Shown: one piece after another, positions 1 to 7,737 of the stretch
Position numbering within the stretch: the stretch's first letter is position 1
Layout: every line of letters begins with the position of its first letter
Assembly (NCBI GenBank): GCA_027621555.1
Contig: JAQCBJ010000020.1
Location: forward strand, 1 to 32,286
DNA length: 32,286 nucleotides
DNA from: Bacteroidota bacterium
GTDB lineage: Bacteria > Bacteroidota > Bacteroidia > Flavobacteriales_D > Sanyastnellaceae
Direction of reading: 5' to 3'
Position numbers and translations under genes: made by a program
Notes under the pieces: generated by a model
Seen by the model: the letters and a program-made list of their open reading frames with translations, nothing else
Told to the model about the DNA's origin: nothing
The model's database searches: none

Positions 1-1137
1 CTGATGCGGTTGTTTGGGTCCGAACGCGTGAGCAAGATGATGGACCGCATGGGCCACCAAGAAGGGGAGGTCATCCAGGCGGGCATGATCACCAAGAGCA
101 TCGAACGTGCCCAAAAGAAGGTCGAGGAAAACAACTTCGGCATCCGGAAGCGCTTGCTCGAGTACGACGACGTGATGAACGCCCAGCGCGAGGTCATCTA
201 CAAGCGTCGCCGCAACGCCCTGCACGGGGACCGCATCCGCACGGACATCGCCAACATGTTCTACGAGCTCGTCGAGGCGCACGTCTTGGCGACGCACCCG
301 GTCAAGGACTTCGACGGGTTCCGCATGGCGCTCCTGACGGATTTTGGCATCGAGCCGCCGTTCGACGAGGCGACCTTCAGCACGGGCAAACCCGAGGACC
401 TCGCGCACCAAACGTACCTGCGCGCCGAGCAACTCTACCAAGCCAAGCTCGCCGACCTCGCCGAGCGCGCGCATCCGGTGATCCAACGCGTCCACGACGA
501 CGAGAAGAACGACTTCAAGAACATCCTCGTGCCGTTCACCGACGGGCGCAAGACCATTCAGGTCGGGGCGGACATCGAGCAGAGTGTTTTGACTGAGGGT
601 CGGAGTGTGCTTGACACGGTGGAAAAGGCCGTGGTGCTCGCCATCATCGACCAGCACTGGAAGGAGCACCTCCGCGACATGGATGACCTGCGCAGCAACG
701 TGCAGCACGCCCGCTTCGAGCAGAAAGATCCGCTGCTCATCTACAAGTTTGAGTCGTACGAGCTTTTCCAGAAGTTGGTTCAAAAGGTCAATGCGCAGGT
801 TGCGTCCTTCTTGATGAAGTGCACCATCCCGACCGGCACGGCCGCCCAGCCGCCACGTCAGGCCCCACGTCCTTCTGCCGCACCGCGCGTGCAGGAACGA
901 AAGGCCGGGGTCGCCAACACCGCGGAGCAAAGCGCTGCGGCTCGCGAGCAAGCCCGAGCTGCCCAAGGAGGGCCAGGTGGCATGCCCGGGCGACCAGGAA
1001 TGATTGCTCCCGGTCGCATGCCGCAGCAGGCCCCGCGCCCGCAGCCCGTGCAGCCGATTCGGACGGAGAAGAAGGTCTTGCCCAACGACCCTTGCCCATG
1101 CGGGTCCGGCAAGAAGTACAAGAAGTGCCACGGGTGA
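1..1137 (+). CDS. secA: Protein translocase subunit SecA, C-terminal part (5' truncated by window edge)
   Basis: SecA is the cytoplasmic ATPase that pushes unfolded preproteins through SecYEG; here it would feed both the ordinary Sec cargo and the T9SS cargo encoded in this window. The reading frame is open from base 1, so only the last 378 residues are visible. They include the helical scaffold and wing region (motifs LLEYDDVMNAQR and DQHWKEHLRDMDDLRS), which is diagnostic of SecA. A low-complexity linker rich in Pro, Gln, Arg and Ala follows. The protein ends in the zinc-binding tail CPCGSGKKYKKCHG, the CxC...CH motif known to bind SecB and phospholipid in this family. The stop codon overlaps the GTG start of the next gene, so the two are probably translationally coupled. 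Identification is essentially certain; the nucleotide-binding domains lie outside the window. Confidence 0.98.
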   Translation: MMRLFGSERVSKMMDRMGHQEGEVIQAGMITKSIERAQKKVEENNFGIRKRLLEYDDVMNAQREVIYKRRRNALHGDRIRTDIANMFYELVEAHVLATHPVKDFDGFRMALLTDFGIEPPFDEATFSTGKPEDLAHQTYLRAEQLYQAKLADLAERAHPVIQRVHDDEKNDFKNILVPFTDGRKTIQVGADIEQSVLTEGRSVLDTVEKAVVLAIIDQHWKEHLRDMDDLRSNVQHARFEQKDPLLIYKFESYELFQKLVQKVNAQVASFLMKCTIPTGTAAQPPRQAPRPSAAPRVQERKAGVANTAEQSAAAREQARAAQGGPGGMPGRPGMIAPGRMPQQAPRPQPVQPIRTEKKVLPNDPCPCGSGKKYKKCHG

Positions 1138-1604
1138 TTTCCCTCCCGGACGTTTCGCCTGACACGCCGACAATCGCTGAGCTCCGCGCAGCGCTCGACC
1201 GGCTTGACGCGGCCACGGCTCCTGCATGGGGCACCATGACCGCCCCTCAAATGCTCCGCCACGGTTCGCGGTTCATGGACCTGTACCTCGGAAGCGTGTC
1301 CGTTCCTGCGGGCGTTCGGCTGTTGTCACGGCTCCTCGGCCCGCTCTTTCTGCGCTCCTTCCTGACCAAGCCCATTGGCGCCACACCCCGGAACATGGGC
1401 ACCATGCCTGCCATCAAGGCGCGGCCCGGTGTAGACCTGGATTTCGAGGCGGAGCGCGCGCGATTCTCGGAACGTTTGGCCGAAGTGGAGGCGCTCGACG
1501 GGGTGATTCAGCACGCGATGTACGGCGCCATGAAGGCGGACGACGCGAAGGCGCTGGTGCGCCACCACACGACGCACCACTTCCACCAGTTTGGGGTGGT
1601 GTGA
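1134..1604 (+). CDS. DUF1569 (DinB-like) family protein
   Basis: A 156-residue protein starting at GTG 1134, whose first four bases (GTGA) overlap the secA stop. No other in-frame start gives a sensible N-terminus. It begins with a helical segment and the motif TAPQMLRHGSRFM, and ends in a histidine-rich segment HHTTHHFHQFG. That pattern (one His in a QML-H motif, plus a C-terminal HH...H cluster) resembles the DUF1569/DinB-like four-helix bundle family, in which histidines are thought to bind a metal. The biochemical function of the family is not established, and I do not assign one. Coupling to secA suggests co-expression only. It converges on upp with a single base between the two stop codons, so no room exists for a dedicated terminator. 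Confidence 0.8.
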   Translation: MISLPDVSPDTPTIAELRAALDRLDAATAPAWGTMTAPQMLRHGSRFMDLYLGSVSVPAGVRLLSRLLGPLFLRSFLTKPIGATPRNMGTMPAIKARPGVDLDFEAERARFSERLAEVEALDGVIQHAMYGAMKADDAKALVRHHTTHHFHQFGVV

Positions 1605-1605
1605 C

Positions 1606-2265
1606 TCAGGCGCGGGTCTTGGGCCCAAACGCCAAGTCTCCCGCATCGCCCAACCCAGGCACGATGTAGCCGTGCTCGTTGAGATCGGGATCGACCCCTC
1701 CCAGAATGAACGACGTGCCCTCGGGCAGCCATTGCTGCGCGTTGGCCAGGCCTTCTTCGCTCGCGATCGCGGCGAGGACGTGGACGGAGGCGGGCACACC
1801 GGTTTCGCAAAGGGCGTCGTAGGCGGCTTGTAGGGAAGCGCCCGTGGCGAGCATCGGGTCGACGAGGACGAGCGCGCGGCCTTCCATGGAGGGGGCGCCG
1901 AGGTATTCAATTTCGATGTCGAAGCCCGCGTCGTGGTGCTTGCGGTAGGCCGAGACGAAGGCCCCGTCGGCGGCATCCCAAACGTCCATCACCCCCTGGT
2001 GCAGCGGCATCGACGCGCGCAAAATGCAGGCCAGGACCGGTTGGTGGGCCGGGACGCGTTCGGTGGCGGTCCCGAGGGGTGTGGTGCAGGAGGCGTCGGC
2101 CATGGGCCAGGACTGGGCCAGGGCGCTTCCGAGCTCGCGTCCCATCCGCTGCATGTTCCACCGGAAGGCCGCGCGGTCCCCGTGACGGGAGGCGTCGCGG
2201 AGGTTCAACAACAGGTGACCGGCGATGCCGGGTGCGCGGTTCAGGATTTGGGTTCTCAAAGACAT
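1606..2265 (-). CDS. upp: Uracil phosphoribosyltransferase
   Basis: Converts uracil and PRPP to UMP in pyrimidine salvage; a cytosolic enzyme. The 219-residue length is near the family norm of about 210. The PRPP-binding loop is seen at residues 132-144 (LVLVDPMLATGAS). The uracil-binding C-terminal segment GYIVPGLGDAGDLAFG is at residues 199-214. Both are hallmarks of UPRT rather than of other phosphoribosyltransferases. The ATG at 2265 lies four bases downstream of a TAGTTTCC box on the minus strand, which supports this start and suggests a leaderless transcript. The T9SS gene upstream is on the same strand 44 bp away but probably forms a separate unit. Confidence is high. Confidence 0.97.
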   Translation of the reverse strand: MSLRTQILNRAPGIAGHLLLNLRDASRHGDRAAFRWNMQRMGRELGSALAQSWPMADASCTTPLGTATERVPAHQPVLACILRASMPLHQGVMDVWDAADGAFVSAYRKHHDAGFDIEIEYLGAPSMEGRALVLVDPMLATGASLQAAYDALCETGVPASVHVLAAIASEEGLANAQQWLPEGTSFILGGVDPDLNEHGYIVPGLGDAGDLAFGPKTRA

Positions 2266-2269
2266 GGTG

Positions 2270-2277
2270 GGAAACTA
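2270..2277 (-). promoter_or_regulatory. Putative -7 promoter box of upp (TAGTTTCC)
   Basis: Read on the minus strand, TAGTTTCC resembles the Bacteroidota -7 consensus TAnnTTTG. Only four bases (CACC) separate it from the upp ATG, so a transcript would begin at or next to the start codon. No clear -33 TTG is visible. The call rests on recurrence of the same arrangement at several other genes in this window. Confidence 0.5.
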
Positions 2278-2309
2278 CACCGCGGCGTCAGGAATATCGA
2301 ACTCAATCG

Positions 2310-3764
2310 TCACTTCACTTTGACAACGGTGGTGGACGCCTTGAGGGTGTGGCCGCTGGCATTGGTGACGAAGTAATGCCCTTGTGGCAAGTCGGAAATG
2401 TCCGCATCCCAAGTACCTGTTGGTCGAACATACGACGTAACGTTGTTGCCAAGCGCGTCATGCCAAACGAGGTCTTTCAATGTTGTTCCTGGTATTGGCT
2501 CGAAGTGCACGAATCCAGAGGTCGGATTGGGGTAAACTGTGATCGAAGGGAACACGGCAGAGGGGGCGTCGATCGATGCGGGGGAGTCCATGATTTTGAT
2601 GAAACCTTGGTTGTTGCCCGATTCATTGAGTCGACCTCCCAGCCCAAGTTGACTCTGGGAAAAATGGACGCATCGCAGGACCGCCAGTGGGTGCTCAAGT
2701 GTCAGCCATGCAGGCTCCTCGAGCGCGGCGAAGGAATTGGACACTTGTCTTGTCCAAATGCCTAGATCGCCTGTCTCAGGGTGAGTTCCGTAGCCCACCA
2801 CAGTCTGAGAATTCGTGGACGAGTTTCGGTGGCCCCCGACACTGATGTTTTCTGAGGTCTGCTCGAAGGGCAGCCATTCGCCACCAGAGAGGTCGTGGCT
2901 GCAACGGATCACGCCTGCACGCCAGTCGTTGTTTTCGTCTTTGTCAGAAACAGCAAAAAACACGTGTTCCACGTCCATCCACGCCCCGTGGCTCGACAAA
3001 GTAGGGGACGAAGCAAAGGACAATGACGTGCTGTCCATCAGGGAATAGGAGGCGTCAACTGTGTAGAGCACGAAGGAAACAGCGTCTTCGGTGGCGTCGA
3101 CCCCCGACAGGTAGAAGTTGCCTTCAGCTCCGTGCATGATGTTGGTCATTCGCGTATCACCAAGACCAAACGTCTCTTCTTCCAAGGCCTCGAGTTCCGC
3201 ATCAAGCACGAGCAAAAACCCCTCATTTTCAACGATTTCGGATTCTTTCCAACCCGTGATAAGGATGTTGTTGTTGGAAGCATCCCACACGGCATTTGTC
3301 GGAAACACGGAAAGCTCGCTGGGCCATACTTGTTCCTCAATCAAGGCGCCATTTGCATCCAAGCGCAGCAAAAACAATTGGTAAGGTTCAAACGAGGTCG
3401 ACCAATCGCGACTCCGACCAACGACGACCCAATCGCCGTTGGGCATTTCCACTGCCCCAACGAGAATCTCCTCACCCTCTCTTGCGTGAACATACGACCA
3501 CAGGGGTGATCCGGCATCATCCACGCGCCAAACCCAGCAATCATAAGCCTGAGAGCTCCCCCATATTCCACTGCCCAGCCAACCGCCTGTTTGGGCTCTC
3601 TGAAGGTGCCAGATGCTTTCGGTTTCATCACCCGAGCTCCACAGTTCAAATCCTTGGGCACGCAGAGGGATGCATGGAAGAAGAAGGAGGAAAAGGGAAA
3701 GTGAGGAGAGACAAATGGGGAAAAATTTCCAGGGCAATCGTGAGGGACACATGTTGAAGCGCAT
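2310..3764 (-). CDS. Secreted T9SS cargo protein of unknown function (type A sorting tail)
   Basis: A 484-residue protein if translation starts at ATG 3764 (MRFNM); ATG 3752 is an alternative, and the frame stays open to 3899 without a better start. The N-terminus is a classic Sec signal peptide: basic residues, a long Leu/Ser hydrophobic run, then cleavage after LRAQ near residue 37. The middle contains repeated beta-rich segments with W/G/D-containing strands, perhaps a beta-propeller, but no named domain I can support. The last 81 residues form a T9SS type A sorting domain with the motif VYPNPTSG and the end TTVVKVK. The product should be exported by Sec, then released or anchored at the cell surface by the type IX system. 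Base composition is visibly more A/T-rich than the flanking genes, with more AAA, GAA and AAT codons. Confidence 0.85.
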   Translation of the reverse strand: MRFNMCPSRLPWKFFPICLSSLSLFLLLLPCIPLRAQGFELWSSGDETESIWHLQRAQTGGWLGSGIWGSSQAYDCWVWRVDDAGSPLWSYVHAREGEEILVGAVEMPNGDWVVVGRSRDWSTSFEPYQLFLLRLDANGALIEEQVWPSELSVFPTNAVWDASNNNILITGWKESEIVENEGFLLVLDAELEALEEETFGLGDTRMTNIMHGAEGNFYLSGVDATEDAVSFVLYTVDASYSLMDSTSLSFASSPTLSSHGAWMDVEHVFFAVSDKDENNDWRAGVIRCSHDLSGGEWLPFEQTSENISVGGHRNSSTNSQTVVGYGTHPETGDLGIWTRQVSNSFAALEEPAWLTLEHPLAVLRCVHFSQSQLGLGGRLNESGNNQGFIKIMDSPASIDAPSAVFPSITVYPNPTSGFVHFEPIPGTTLKDLVWHDALGNNVTSYVRPTGTWDADISDLPQGHYFVTNASGHTLKASTTVVKVK

Positions 3765-3776
3765 TTGGTGATGTCG

Positions 3777-3784
3777 GGAAGCTA
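3777..3784 (-). promoter_or_regulatory. Putative -7 promoter box of the T9SS gene at 2310-3764 (TAGCTTCC)
   Basis: Minus-strand TAGCTTCC lies 12 bases upstream of ATG 3764, in the 35-bp gap after the DUF72 gene stop. It fits the TAnnTT(T/C)(G/C) pattern seen elsewhere in the window. A short leader of about seven bases would result. No convincing -33 element was seen. Confidence 0.35.
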
Positions 3785-3799
3785 ACGCCACGACGTGAC

Positions 3800-4756
3800 T
3801 TAAGCAAACAAGTCGCCTTGGGTGGCGGCGCGCAAGTCGGTAGGCGCTTGCATTTCGAGGCCGGCTTGCTGCTTCACGAGCCGCGCGAATTGCCGGCAAG
3901 TGTCCGGGGTGTGGAGGCTGTCAGGTTGGTGGACGAGCAGGTGGAATTCGGTGAGGCCCTGGTCCTTCCATTCGGCGATGCGCTGGGCCCACTGGACGAG
4001 TCGCGCCTCGTCGGACGCGTGCCCTTCGTACCCGCCGAACCGCACTAGGACAAACGGGGCCGTGACCCGCATGTGCAAGGCGTCCCTGCGCCCCGCCGTG
4101 TCGCTGATCACCGCGCCCATGCCAAGATCCCGAAGCTGCGACCACATCTCCTCGGCTTGCGCGTCCCCTTCAAACCACTCGGGGTGCCGAAACTCCACCG
4201 CCACCCGAAGCTCCCGCGGCCATTTTTCCAGGTAGGTCGCCATAGCGGCGGCATGCTTGGGCGCAAAGTGGGGAGGAAGTTGGATGAAGGCTGGGCCGAG
4301 TTTGTTTCCGAGGGCCAAGAGTCCATCGATGAAATCGTCGGTCGGCCCGTCGCAGTCGTTGAAGCGGCGGAAGTGGGTGATGATTTGGGGAAACTTGGGG
4401 CAAAACCGAAAGCCCTCCGGCATCGCGGAGGCCCATTCCGCCATGCGGTCGGCGGGGTGGATGCGGTAGTGGGTGGCGTTGAATTCCAAGGTCCCAAACT
4501 GCCGGCCGTAGTGCCCTGGCCACGTGCGCTGGGGATCCTTTTCCGGGTACACCGACCCGCGCCAGTCTCGGATGGTCCACATCGTTCCTCCCGCCATCAC
4601 GGTGGGACGGGTGGGACTCGCGTTCCGCCCAGCCGTCGCAGAGGCATGCGGAGTTTTTGCAGCACGAGCAACGTCTGTCATCGCAAAGCCCGGAACAGGA
4701 GCGGGGTGTTGCCAGTCGAGGTGTTCTGGGGCGGTGTCGAGCTTGCCAAACTTCAC
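3800..4756 (-). CDS. DUF72 (YecE-like) family protein
   Basis: A 318-residue protein starting at GTG 4756. The N-terminus MKFGKLDTAPEHLDW matches the way Bacteroidota DUF72 proteins usually begin (MKFGK...), which supports this non-ATG start. Family features visible are WRGSVYPEK, FNATHYRIHP, CPKFPQIITH, AVEFRHPEWF and VISDTAGRRDALHM, in the order expected for the TIM-barrel-like DUF72 fold. No enzymatic reaction is established for the family, and I do not infer one. The gene is divergent from comF. A TAGATTCG box sits exactly four bases before the GTG, so the transcript is probably leaderless. The T9SS gene downstream on the same strand has its own candidate box. Confidence 0.92.
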   Translation of the reverse strand: MKFGKLDTAPEHLDWQHPAPVPGFAMTDVARAAKTPHASATAGRNASPTRPTVMAGGTMWTIRDWRGSVYPEKDPQRTWPGHYGRQFGTLEFNATHYRIHPADRMAEWASAMPEGFRFCPKFPQIITHFRRFNDCDGPTDDFIDGLLALGNKLGPAFIQLPPHFAPKHAAAMATYLEKWPRELRVAVEFRHPEWFEGDAQAEEMWSQLRDLGMGAVISDTAGRRDALHMRVTAPFVLVRFGGYEGHASDEARLVQWAQRIAEWKDQGLTEFHLLVHQPDSLHTPDTCRQFARLVKQQAGLEMQAPTDLRAATQGDLFA

Positions 4757-4760
4757 CCCC

Positions 4761-4768
4761 CGAATCTA
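4761..4768 (-). promoter_or_regulatory. Putative -7 promoter box of the DUF72 gene (TAGATTCG)
   Basis: Minus-strand TAGATTCG is followed by GGGG and then the GTG start at 4756. The four-base gap equals that at upp, comF, msrC and the GH3 gene. A TTTG sits 16 bases further upstream and could serve as a -33 element, though the spacing is slightly short. This box helps fix the GTG as the true start. Confidence 0.5.
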
Positions 4769-4839
4769 CAACGCCCAACGCAGGCAAACTCCGCCGCCTC
4801 GAGGATGAAGTCCAGGTGAAAGTGGAGGTCTTCTTCCGA

Positions 4840-4847
4840 CAGCTTGG
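4840..4847 (+). promoter_or_regulatory. Putative -7 promoter box of comF (CAGCTTGG)
   Basis: CAGCTTGG differs by one base from the TAnnTTGG form seen before haaO. Four bases (GGTC) separate it from GTG 4852. It is weaker than the other boxes because the first T is C. It is used here, together with the position of the zinc finger, to choose the comF start. Confidence 0.35.
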
Positions 4848-4851
4848 GGTC

Positions 4852-5523
4852 GTGAACTGGGGGTGGGGCTTGGGAAGGTGTTGGGGATGTGGCGACGCGC
4901 TTGTGCCCAACGAGGTGGCGGGGATCTGTCCCCCGTGCCGGTGGGTGTGGCCGACACTCCCTGACCACGAGGCGTCGCGCATCTTGGCGCGGGAACGTGC
5001 GGGATGCGAGGTGTTTGGGGTGGGGTTTCGGTTGCGCAACGGCACGCACGATGTTCTGCACCGGGTCAAGTACGGGGGGTTCCCGAGGGAGGGCCGCGCC
5101 TTGGGCCAGTGGATGGCCCAAGGGTGGCGAGCCCCTCCGCCCGGGAGCGTGCTGGTGCCGGTGCCCCTTCATTGGCGACGGAGATGGCGACGTGGATTCA
5201 ACCCGCCCGAGGCCGTGGCGGAGGGGCTGGCCACGGGGTGGGGCCGCGAGCTTCGCCCAGACCTTCTTCGAAGAGTCCGTCACCGCGCCTCGCTCACGGC
5301 CTCCACCCGCGCGGCCCGTTTGGACGCTCTGACCGACATGTATGTAGCGGGACCCAAGAACCGCCGGAATGTGGCGTCCGGACCGCCAAGGGATGTGTGG
5401 GGGTGCGAGGTGGTGTTGGTGGACGACGTGCTGACGACGGGGGCGACGTTCAGGGTGTGCCAATCGGTGTTGGAAGCCGCGGGACACCGCGTGGTTGGAG
5501 GGGTGTGGTTGGCGATGGCGTAG
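4852..5523 (+). CDS. comF: ComF family phosphoribosyltransferase-like protein
   Basis: A 223-residue protein of the ComF/GntX family, which combines an N-terminal zinc finger with a type I phosphoribosyltransferase domain and is linked in other bacteria to DNA uptake. Visible features are the paired cysteines C10-x2-C13 and C26-x2-C29, the conserved KYGG segment (HRVKYGGFP), PVPLHWRRRWRRGFN, and the PRPP loop VVLVDDVLTTGAT near the C-terminus. The frame is open further upstream; GTG 4816 is an alternative start. I chose GTG 4852 because it puts the zinc finger at the usual place and has a promoter-like box four bases upstream. No other competence gene is in the window, so a role in uptake is only inferred from the family. 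Confidence 0.88.
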   Translation: MNWGWGLGRCWGCGDALVPNEVAGICPPCRWVWPTLPDHEASRILARERAGCEVFGVGFRLRNGTHDVLHRVKYGGFPREGRALGQWMAQGWRAPPPGSVLVPVPLHWRRRWRRGFNPPEAVAEGLATGWGRELRPDLLRRVRHRASLTASTRAARLDALTDMYVAGPKNRRNVASGPPRDVWGCEVVLVDDVLTTGATFRVCQSVLEAAGHRVVGGVWLAMA

Positions 5524-5575
5524 AGGGGGTGGAGGCAGGGAGTGGAAACGGAGAGTGGAAGCGGGATGTGGGGCG

Positions 5576-5583
5576 TACTTTTG
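5576..5583 (+). promoter_or_regulatory. Putative -7 promoter box of msrC (TACTTTTG)
   Basis: TACTTTTG is a perfect match to the Bacteroidota -7 consensus TAnnTTTG. It is followed by GGCT and then an in-frame GTG at 5588. The identical octamer occurs before gcvP. The preceding 50 bases are purine-rich (GGAGTGGAAACGGAGAGTGGAAGCGGG-like) and contain no TTG. Confidence 0.55.
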
Positions 5584-5587
5584 GGCT

Positions 5588-6100
5588 GTGGCGCACGACC
5601 TTCCCATCGACATGAATTTGCCTCGACCCCTGCGGCTCGCGCAATTGGCCGCTCCGTTGCGGGCGTTGTTGGAAGCCGAGAATTCAGGTTGGGCCAACCT
5701 CGCCAATGCGGCAGCAGCGGTTTCGTCCGCGACGGGATGGCACTGGGTGGGGTTTTACCTGGTCGACGACGAGCAGGACAACCTCGTGCTCGGGCCGTTT
5801 CAAGGTCCGGTGGCGTGCACGCGCTTGTTTCGCGGAAAGGGAGTTTGTGCCGCGGCGTGGGAGCAAGATCGCACCCAGGTGGTTCCGGACGTGAACACAT
5901 TCCCCGGGCACGTCGCGTGCAGCTCGGCAAGCCTGAGCGAAGTGGTGTTGCCCGTACGGAACGGGGCCGGTAGTGTCGTGGCCGTGTGGGACATCGACAG
6001 CGCTGACGCAGACGACTTCACCCCGGGCGACGTCGCCGCCCTCGAAGAACTGACGGCCGTGGTGTCGTCGATGTGGGATTCATGGACGTGGCGCGGGTGA
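5588..6100 (+). CDS. msrC: Free methionine-(R)-sulfoxide reductase (GAF domain)
   Basis: Reduces free L-methionine-(R)-sulfoxide, repairing oxidised methionine in the cytosol. The 170-residue GAF-domain protein carries the three cysteines of the fRMsr family: C77 (VACTR), C87 (GKGVC) and C111 (GHVAC). Their spacing of 10 and 24 residues is the same as in the E. coli enzyme (C84, C94, C118), so it is likely active and not merely a GAF sensor. Start choice: GTG 5588 lies four bases after a perfect TACTTTTG box; ATG 5612 is an in-frame alternative giving 162 residues. The last four bases overlap the start of the lipoprotein gene as GTGA, implying translational coupling. Confidence 0.92.
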   Translation: MAHDLPIDMNLPRPLRLAQLAAPLRALLEAENSGWANLANAAAAVSSATGWHWVGFYLVDDEQDNLVLGPFQGPVACTRLFRGKGVCAAAWEQDRTQVVPDVNTFPGHVACSSASLSEVVLPVRNGAGSVVAVWDIDSADADDFTPGDVAALEELTAVVSSMWDSWTWRG

Positions 6101-7737
6101 AGCTTTTTCGCACCCCCCTCTTTTGGGTCGCCGTCCTCACGTGGCTTGCGGCGGGATGTGCCCAAGTCGGCACCCCGTCCGGGGGACCCAAAGACGAAAC
6201 CCCACCCCAACTCCTCGGGGCCCAACCTCCCGTTGGCTCGACGGACGTTCGTCCCACCACCTTGACGCTCGCCTTTGACGAATACGTGAAGGCGGGTCAA
6301 TGGCGGTCCCAGCTTTTGGTCAGTCCTCCAATCGACGGTGCGATGGACCTCATCGTCCGCGGCCGTGAAATCGAACTCAGCTGGGACGGGGAATTGAGGG
6401 ACAGCACGACGTACGTGGTGCAGTTTGGGGACGGCATCGCGGACGTGAACGAAGGCAACCCCGCCGTGAACCTCGTTCACGCCTTTGCCACGGGGTCGCG
6501 GCTGGACACACTTTCGATACAAGGCGCCGTGAGGGACGCCCAAGAGGGCACCCCACAAGCCAACCTCCGGGTGCTCCTGTACGGAGCTGACCTTCCCTTG
6601 GACAGCATCCATGCCGGGGCGTCTCCCCAGTACGTCGGGGTGACCGACAAGGACGGCCTCTTTGAAGTGGGGTACTTGCCAGCAGAGGCGTTTCGCGTCC
6701 TCGCCATCGACGACGAAAACCGGAATTACCGTGTGGATGCGGGCGAGCGCGCGGCCCTTGGCCCGGCGGCGGCCCAGGCGGGGGACACCACCCTGCACGT
6801 GCTGCGCGCGGGGGACACCCCCGGACCCCGAGCGCCCTATCTGGCCGAAGCCACCCGCGATTCCACGGGATGGGCTTCGTGGAAATTGAGCGAGACGGTT
6901 CAACCCGGCGATTCCCTGTCCTGGGGAACCGCAACAGACCTCGTTTTGATGCCTGCGGAAGGCGATCGGGTGCAAGCTTGGGGGTGGAGCGAGGCGCTGG
7001 ACAGCGTGGCGTTGCCATTGGTTTGGCATCACACCCCCGATTGGCCGCAAGGGGAGTGGACCACCGACACGTTGGATGTGCCCCAACCGCGGTTGAAGCC
7101 CACCAAAGACCTCATTTTGACGGGCAAGCCGCTCGGCAAACAACGACCAGGTCAACAACCGAAGCTGACCTGGTCGGCGGCGCTCGCGGGCGTGAACGAA
7201 GAAAAGTGGGCGGTGACGGTCGACAGCCTTCCTGTCGCATCCGACCTTTTTTCCGCTTGGCCCTCCACCCAAGTTGTGCTCAACGCCCCGGCTCTACAAC
7301 GCCCCGGCGCGCAGGTCGAAGTGACGGTGTTTCCAGGTGGACTCATCCGTGCAGGTCGTCCCGACGAGGTGCTTCCCGTCGATACTGTGGAGTTGGTGTG
7401 GAGCGTGCTCCCCTTGGACGCCCTCAGCGAGTGGACGCTGCAGCTTGAAGGGGTCGCGTGCCCGGGTTTGGTCGAACTCACCAACGCCAAGGGGGAACGG
7501 CTCGACGTCGTGCCTGTGCGCTCGGACACAACGCTGACCTGGACGCATTTGATGCCGGGCAGGGTGCGCGCGACGTGGTGGGGAGACCTGGACGGAGACG
7601 AGGTGTGGCGCGACGTGGACCCCATAACGTGGCGCAAGCCTGAACCTGTCGTGCGCATGGAGCCCGTCGAGTTGCGGGCGAATTGGGTGATGGAATCGAC
7701 GTGGACGCTGGATTCGGCGGCCTGCGACATGCCTTGA
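6097..7737 (+). CDS. Ig-like (SbsA/Big_5 type) domain lipoprotein
   Basis: A 546-residue predicted lipoprotein starting at GTG 6097, which overlaps the msrC stop as GTGA. The upstream in-frame ATGs (6073, 6082) would place coding sequence inside msrC and spoil the signal peptide. The N-terminus MKLFRTPLFWVAVL leads to a lipobox LAAG-C21. GGPKDETPP then follows, the signature of a widespread Bacteroidota lipoprotein family with an N-terminal SbsA Ig-like domain (VRPTTLTLAFDEYVKAG). A segment near residues 135-210 resembles a carboxypeptidase-regulatory/prealbumin-like fold (IQGAVRDAQ... GLFEVGYLPAEAFRVLAIDD). The rest is beta-rich without a domain I can name. The family's function is unknown; the location is likely the outer membrane or periplasm. 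Confidence 0.88.
   Translation: MKLFRTPLFWVAVLTWLAAGCAQVGTPSGGPKDETPPQLLGAQPPVGSTDVRPTTLTLAFDEYVKAGQWRSQLLVSPPIDGAMDLIVRGREIELSWDGELRDSTTYVVQFGDGIADVNEGNPAVNLVHAFATGSRLDTLSIQGAVRDAQEGTPQANLRVLLYGADLPLDSIHAGASPQYVGVTDKDGLFEVGYLPAEAFRVLAIDDENRNYRVDAGERAALGPAAAQAGDTTLHVLRAGDTPGPRAPYLAEATRDSTGWASWKLSETVQPGDSLSWGTATDLVLMPAEGDRVQAWGWSEALDSVALPLVWHHTPDWPQGEWTTDTLDVPQPRLKPTKDLILTGKPLGKQRPGQQPKLTWSAALAGVNEEKWAVTVDSLPVASDLFSAWPSTQVVLNAPALQRPGAQVEVTVFPGGLIRAGRPDEVLPVDTVELVWSVLPLDALSEWTLQLEGVACPGLVELTNAKGERLDVVPVRSDTTLTWTHLMPGRVRATWWGDLDGDEVWRDVDPITWRKPEPVVRMEPVELRANWVMESTWTLDSAACDMP

Noticed and set aside
819-1133. N-terminal extension of the DUF1569 frame into secA
   Set aside because: The extension is the secA linker read in another frame; GTG 1134 at the secA stop gives the family-like N-terminus.
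4753-5706. Long minus-strand frame whose last 30 or so residues look protein-like (SEEDLHFHLDFILEAAEF) and whose stop overlaps the DUF72 GTG
   Set aside because: It has no start codon near the protein-like part, lies antisense to comF, and shares codon phase with comF so acidic/hydrophobic antisense pairing explains its look. The DUF72 GTG has its own promoter-like box.
5800-7272. 490-codon minus-strand open frame opposite msrC and the lipoprotein gene
   Set aside because: Shadow frame; it spans two genes with clear motifs on the other strand.
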